15,707 nucleotides of DNA from contig JBKHJZ010000065.1 in the NCBI GenBank assembly GCA_046537875.1, forward strand, positions 1-15,707, in the 5' to 3' direction. This document shows positions 12,542 through 15,707 of the stretch, piece after piece. This DNA comes from JBKHJZ01 sp046537875. Its GTDB lineage: Bacteria > Actinomycetota > Acidimicrobiia > Acidimicrobiales > VFJN01. Made by a program: the position numbers and the translations under genes. Position 1 is the stretch's first letter, and each line of letters opens with the position of its first letter. The notes beneath the pieces are model-generated. The model saw only the letters and a program-made list of their open reading frames with translations, did no database searches and was not told where the DNA came from.

Positions 12542-13444
12542 GTGCACCACGCTCACCCGCCCGCCACGGCCGTCCGGGCCGCGGTGGTTCGTGCCCTGGA
12601 CGAGGACCTCACCCCGATCGGCGACCTGACCTCGGCGCTCCTCCCGCCCGGGCTGACCGCCACCGGGTGGCTCGTGCCGCGCGCGGACGGCGTCCTCGCC
12701 GGCCGGCTCTGCGCGCAGGAGGCGTTCCGCCAGGTCGAGCCCGCGCTGGAGGCGCGGTGGGACGCCGACGACGGCGACCGGGTCGTCGCGGGCACCCCGG
12801 TCGGCAGCGTCACCGGGCCGCTCGCGCCGATGCTGACGGCCGAGCGGACGGCGCTCAACTTCCTCTGCCACCTATCGGGCGTCGCCACCGCCACCGCCCG
12901 CGTCGTGGACGCCCTTGCCGAGGCGGGGAGCACCCTGCGGGTGTGGGACACCCGCAAGACCACCCCGGGCCTGCGCTCGCTCGAGAAGGCCGCGGTGCGG
13001 GCGGGGGGCGGCGCCAACCACCGGGGCAACCTGTCCGACTGGGTGCTGCTGAAGGACAACCACCTCGCGCTGCTCGGCATCACCGAGGCCGTCGAGCGGG
13101 CGCGGGCGTGCTGGCCCGGCCGCACGGTCCACGTGGAGTGCGGGGATGCCGGCCAGGCGCGCGAGGCGGTGGACGCCGGTGCCGACGCCCTGCTGCTCGA
13201 CAACATGGCGCCGGCGGACGTGCGGGCGGTGGTGGACGAGCTGCGGGCGCGCGCCGGCCGGCGTCCCCTGGTGGAGGTGTCGGGCGGCATCGACCCTTCG
13301 ACCGTCGACGCGTACGCGCGGGCGGGCGCCGACATGGTGTCGATCGGGGCCCTCACCCACTCGGCGCCCGTGCTCGACATCGGGCTCGACGTGGGTCCCG
13401 AGCCACCCGACGACGGCCGCCCGGTTGGTTCGTCCGGCCCGTGA
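12542..13444 (+). CDS. nadC: Nicotinate-nucleotide pyrophosphorylase (quinolinate PRTase)
   Basis: NadC converts quinolinate and PRPP to nicotinate mononucleotide with loss of CO2. The 300-residue protein has DEDLTPIGDLTS at the front, ERTALNFLCHLSGVAT, and D136-T-R-K-T-T-P-G-L-R, then the RAGGGANHRGNLSDWVLLKDNH segment for quinolinate and PRPP binding, DALLLDNM and VEVSGGID. The VHVECGDAGQ strand reads C-G where VEVE-type sequences are more usual. The protein ends with a non-conserved acidic and proline-rich tail (GPEPPDDGRPVGSSGP). The start is GTG 12542, 37 bases after the scramblase-like gene. Alternative upstream starts are limited and the family N-terminus fits this start. The PRPP-dependent enzyme should be a dimer or hexamer. 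Confidence 0.95.
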   Translation: MHHAHPPATAVRAAVVRALDEDLTPIGDLTSALLPPGLTATGWLVPRADGVLAGRLCAQEAFRQVEPALEARWDADDGDRVVAGTPVGSVTGPLAPMLTAERTALNFLCHLSGVATATARVVDALAEAGSTLRVWDTRKTTPGLRSLEKAAVRAGGGANHRGNLSDWVLLKDNHLALLGITEAVERARACWPGRTVHVECGDAGQAREAVDAGADALLLDNMAPADVRAVVDELRARAGRRPLVEVSGGIDPSTVDAYARAGADMVSIGALTHSAPVLDIGLDVGPEPPDDGRPVGSSGP

Positions 13445-13453
13445 GCCTCGGCC

Positions 13454-13459
13454 TAGCCT
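13454..13459 (+). promoter_or_regulatory. -10 element for leaderless coaX
   Basis: TAGCCT ends 8 bases before GTG 13468. The more obvious ATG at 13471 would be 11 bases away. Matching the other promoters favours the GTG as the first codon. It lies in the 23-base nadC-coaX gap. Confidence 0.5.
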
Positions 13460-13467
13460 CACCGCCC

Positions 13468-14280
13468 GTGATGCTGCTGGCCATCGACGTGGGCAACACG
13501 CAGACCGTCATCGGGCTGTACGACCTCGACCCCGACGACGGCCACAACGTCGACCGCGTCCTCGCCGACACCCACCTGCTGGACCACTGGCGCATCGCCA
13601 CCAACGCCGAGCGGACCTCCGACGAGATCGCCCTGACCATCCAGGAGTTCCTGGGGTTCCACGGCTTCTCGTTCGAGGACGACATCGCCGGCATCTGCCT
13701 GTGCTCCTCGGTCCCCCGGGTGACCGGGGTGCTTCGCCGCATGAGCGATCGCTACTTCGGCTACCAGGCGCTGGTGATCGAACCCGGGATCCGCACCGGG
13801 GTGCCCGTCCTCTACGACAACCCCAAGGAGGTGGGCGCCGACCGCATCGCCGACGCGGTGGCCGCCTACAACCTCTTCGGTGGGCCCGTGGTCGTGGTCG
13901 ACTTCGGGACGGCGACCACCTTCGACGCGATCTCGGGCAAGGGCGAGTACCTCGGCGGGGCCATCTTCCCCGGCATCGACATCAGCCTGGACGCCCTGTT
14001 CGCGCGGGCGGCCGCGCTGCGGCGGGTCGAGCTGGTCGAGCCGCGCCACGTGATCGGCCGCTCCACCGTGGAGTCGATGCAGTCGGGCGTCATCTACGGC
14101 TACACCGAGATGGTCGACGGGATGGTGAAGCGCATCGAGGCCGAGCTCGACCAGAAGGCCAGCGTGGTGTCGACCGGTGGCCTGTCGGGCCTGATCACGC
14201 CGCTCTCGTCCACCATCGAGCACCACGAGCCCTGGTTGACGCTCCACGGGCTCCGGCTGATCTACGAGAAGAACCAGTGA
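13468..14280 (+). CDS. coaX: Type III pantothenate kinase
   Basis: CoaX phosphorylates pantothenate to 4'-phosphopantothenate, the first committed CoA step. As a type III enzyme of the ASKHA fold it resists CoA feedback inhibition, in contrast to CoaA (family knowledge). The 270-residue protein shows D7-V-G-N-T11, N118-P-K-E-V-G-A-D-R126, D145-F-G-T-A-T-T and GGAIFPGI, all typical. It starts at GTG 13468, or at the adjacent ATG 13471 (one residue shorter); the leaderless -10 spacing favours the GTG. The stop overlaps the lysS start as GTGA, so the two are translationally coupled. CoaX is near panC and panD but not in their operon, being separated by nadB, the scramblase-like gene and nadC. 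Confidence 0.95.
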   Translation: MMLLAIDVGNTQTVIGLYDLDPDDGHNVDRVLADTHLLDHWRIATNAERTSDEIALTIQEFLGFHGFSFEDDIAGICLCSSVPRVTGVLRRMSDRYFGYQALVIEPGIRTGVPVLYDNPKEVGADRIADAVAAYNLFGGPVVVVDFGTATTFDAISGKGEYLGGAIFPGIDISLDALFARAAALRRVELVEPRHVIGRSTVESMQSGVIYGYTEMVDGMVKRIEAELDQKASVVSTGGLSGLITPLSSTIEHHEPWLTLHGLRLIYEKNQ

Positions 14281-15707
14281 GCGGCGACGCCGGGCGCGCC
14301 GACCAGGGCCCGCCCTACCGGGTCGACGTGCCCGACCGCGCGGCGGACGTCGTCGCCGCGCACGTCCGGCTCGCCGACGGCGAGTCGAGCGGGGTGACGG
14401 CCACGGTGGCCGGGCGGGTGATGCTGCTGCGCGACATGGGCCGGCTCGCGTTCGCGACCCTGCGCGACTCCAGCGGGGCCATCCAGCTGATGGCCACGGC
14501 GAAGGGCACCCCGGGGTTCGACGACTTCAGCTCGCTCACGCTCGGCGACTGGGTGGTGGCCAGCGGCGAGGTGATCCGCACCCGGAAGGGCGAGCTGTCG
14601 GTGCAGGTGGCCTCGTGGCAGCGCCTGGCCCACGCCCGACGGGGGTTCGGGGACAAGTGGCGGGGGATCACCGACACCGACCTCCGCTACCGCCAGCGCT
14701 ACGCGGACCTGTGGGCGAACGAGCGGAGCCGGGAGGTGTTCCTGGCCCGGAGTCGGATCATGTCGGAGACCCGCCGCTTCCTCGAGGACAGGGGCTTTGT
14801 CGAGGTCGAGACCCCGATCTTCCACCCGATCCCGGGCGGCGCCCTGGCCCGGCCCTTCTCCACCCACCACAACGCGCTCGACATCGACCTCTACCTGCGG
14901 GTCGCGCCCGAGCTGTACCTCAAGCGCCTGGTCGTCGGCGGCTTCGAGCGGGTGTTCGAGCTGGGCCGGGTGTTCCGCAACGAGGGGTTGTCCACCCGCC
15001 ACAACCCCGAGTTCACGATGCTCGAGCTCTACCAGGCGTACGCCGACTACGGCGACATGATGGGGCTCACCGAGGAGCTCGTGGCCCACCTGGCCCGGGT
15101 GGTCACGGGGTCCACGGTGGTCACCTACGACGGGCGGATCGTCGATCTGACCCCGCCGTGGCGCCGGGCCACCCTGACCGAGGTGGTCGAGGAGCGCGCC
15201 GGCGTCCACGTCGACGTCCGGATGCCGATCGACGACCTGCGCCGTGTCGCCGCCGAGCACGGGATCGAGCCGGACGAGTCCTGGGGCACCGGCAAGCTGG
15301 TGCTGGAGATCTACGAGAAGACCACCGAGCACGGTCTGTGGGGGCCGGTGTTCGTGCACGACTACCCGCAGGAGGTGTCGCCGCTGGCCCGCGAGCACCG
15401 CGAGGTCCGGGGGTTGGTCGAGCGCTTCGAGCCGATCGTCGCCGGGCGTGAGCTCGGCAACGCGTTCAGCGAGCTGGTCGACCCCGACGAGCAACGGCGG
15501 CGCTTCGAGGAGCAGGCGGGCCGGCGGTCGGCGGGGGACGAGGAGGCGATGCTGGTGGACGAGGACTACCTCCGGGCCCTCGAGTACGGGCTGCCCCCGA
15601 CCGGCGGCCTCGGGATCGGCATGGACCGCCTGGTCATGCTGCTGACCGACACCCACAGCATCCGCGACGTCGTGCTCTTCCCCACCCTCCGCCCCGAGCA
15701 GGGCTGA
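14277..15707 (+). CDS. lysS: Lysyl-tRNA synthetase, class II
   Basis: LysS charges tRNA-Lys. In this 476-residue protein an OB-fold anticodon-binding domain (about residues 30-140, with GRLAFATLRDSSGAIQL) precedes a class II catalytic core: KWRGITDTDLRYRQRY, motif 1 in GFVEVETPIF, motif 2 in F233-R-N-E-G237 with STRHNPEFTMLE, and motif 3 in G446-I-G-M-D-R451. The segment PGGALARPFSTHHNALD identifies LysS among related AspRS and AsnRS enzymes. Bacterial LysS is often about 500 residues; this one is shorter mainly at its N-terminus. The start is GTG 14277, overlapping the coaX stop by 4 bases, with no Shine-Dalgarno or promoter of its own. The TGA is the last codon of the window, so it is complete. 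Its position next to coaX is usual in actinobacteria. Confidence 0.96.
   Translation: MSGDAGRADQGPPYRVDVPDRAADVVAAHVRLADGESSGVTATVAGRVMLLRDMGRLAFATLRDSSGAIQLMATAKGTPGFDDFSSLTLGDWVVASGEVIRTRKGELSVQVASWQRLAHARRGFGDKWRGITDTDLRYRQRYADLWANERSREVFLARSRIMSETRRFLEDRGFVEVETPIFHPIPGGALARPFSTHHNALDIDLYLRVAPELYLKRLVVGGFERVFELGRVFRNEGLSTRHNPEFTMLELYQAYADYGDMMGLTEELVAHLARVVTGSTVVTYDGRIVDLTPPWRRATLTEVVEERAGVHVDVRMPIDDLRRVAAEHGIEPDESWGTGKLVLEIYEKTTEHGLWGPVFVHDYPQEVSPLAREHREVRGLVERFEPIVAGRELGNAFSELVDPDEQRRRFEEQAGRRSAGDEEAMLVDEDYLRALEYGLPPTGGLGIGMDRLVMLLTDTHSIRDVVLFPTLRPEQG

Noticed and set aside
1..15707. tRNA or rRNA genes, CRISPR array, insertion sequence or prophage traces
   Set aside because: None was found by reading both strands. 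The window is filled with housekeeping genes in one orientation, without transposase or integrase motifs or regularly spaced repeats.

Overview
The window is very GC-rich, has almost no sequence outside genes, and every recognisable gene is on the + strand. The order DUF2342 metalloprotease - tilS - hpt - ftsH - folE - folP - folB - folK - DUF2520 - panC - panD - coaX - lysS closely follows the block known from Mycobacterium and other Actinobacteria (Rv3626c down to Rv3598c in M. tuberculosis). Most starts are GTG or ATG and almost all stops are TGA. I infer an actinobacterium, plausibly Acidimicrobiia. The class is a guess from the gene order and the inserted genes, not from any marker gene.

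Layout. Positions 21-1260 hold a tiny one-pass membrane protein and a DUF2342 zinc-metalloprotease-like protein. Positions 1341-2825 hold tilS and hpt. Positions 2889-5534 hold ftsH and folE. Positions 5619-9915 look like one long cofactor operon: folP, a tyrosine-phosphatase-like protein lacking its catalytic cysteine, folB, folK, a DUF2520-PanC fusion and panD, running on into nadB (9921-11594). A DUF2510/scramblase-like protein follows (11650-12504), then nadC (12542-13444) and the pair coaX-lysS (13468-15707). The window ends exactly on the lysS stop codon. No stretch over 300 bases lacks a gene. I saw no tRNA, rRNA, mobile element or CRISPR array.

How the genes fit together. Four folate enzymes (FolE, FolB, FolK, FolP) take GTP to dihydropteroate, but no recognisable dihydroneopterin triphosphate pyrophosphatase is present. 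PanD and PanC supply beta-alanine and pantothenate, and CoaX phosphorylates pantothenate towards CoA. NadB and NadC are the first and third steps of de novo NAD synthesis; nadA is not in the window. PanD and NadB both consume L-aspartate and are adjacent. TilS and LysS serve translation, and Hpt purine salvage.

Regulatory reading. Six genes that look like transcription-unit heads have a TANNNT hexamer 7-10 bases before their start, as expected for leaderless actinobacterial transcripts. Interior genes instead have Shine-Dalgarno sequences or 4-base GTGA overlaps. The two points most worth a second look are the in-frame DUF2520-PanC fusion and the phosphatase-like protein with Q replacing C in its HCX5R loop.
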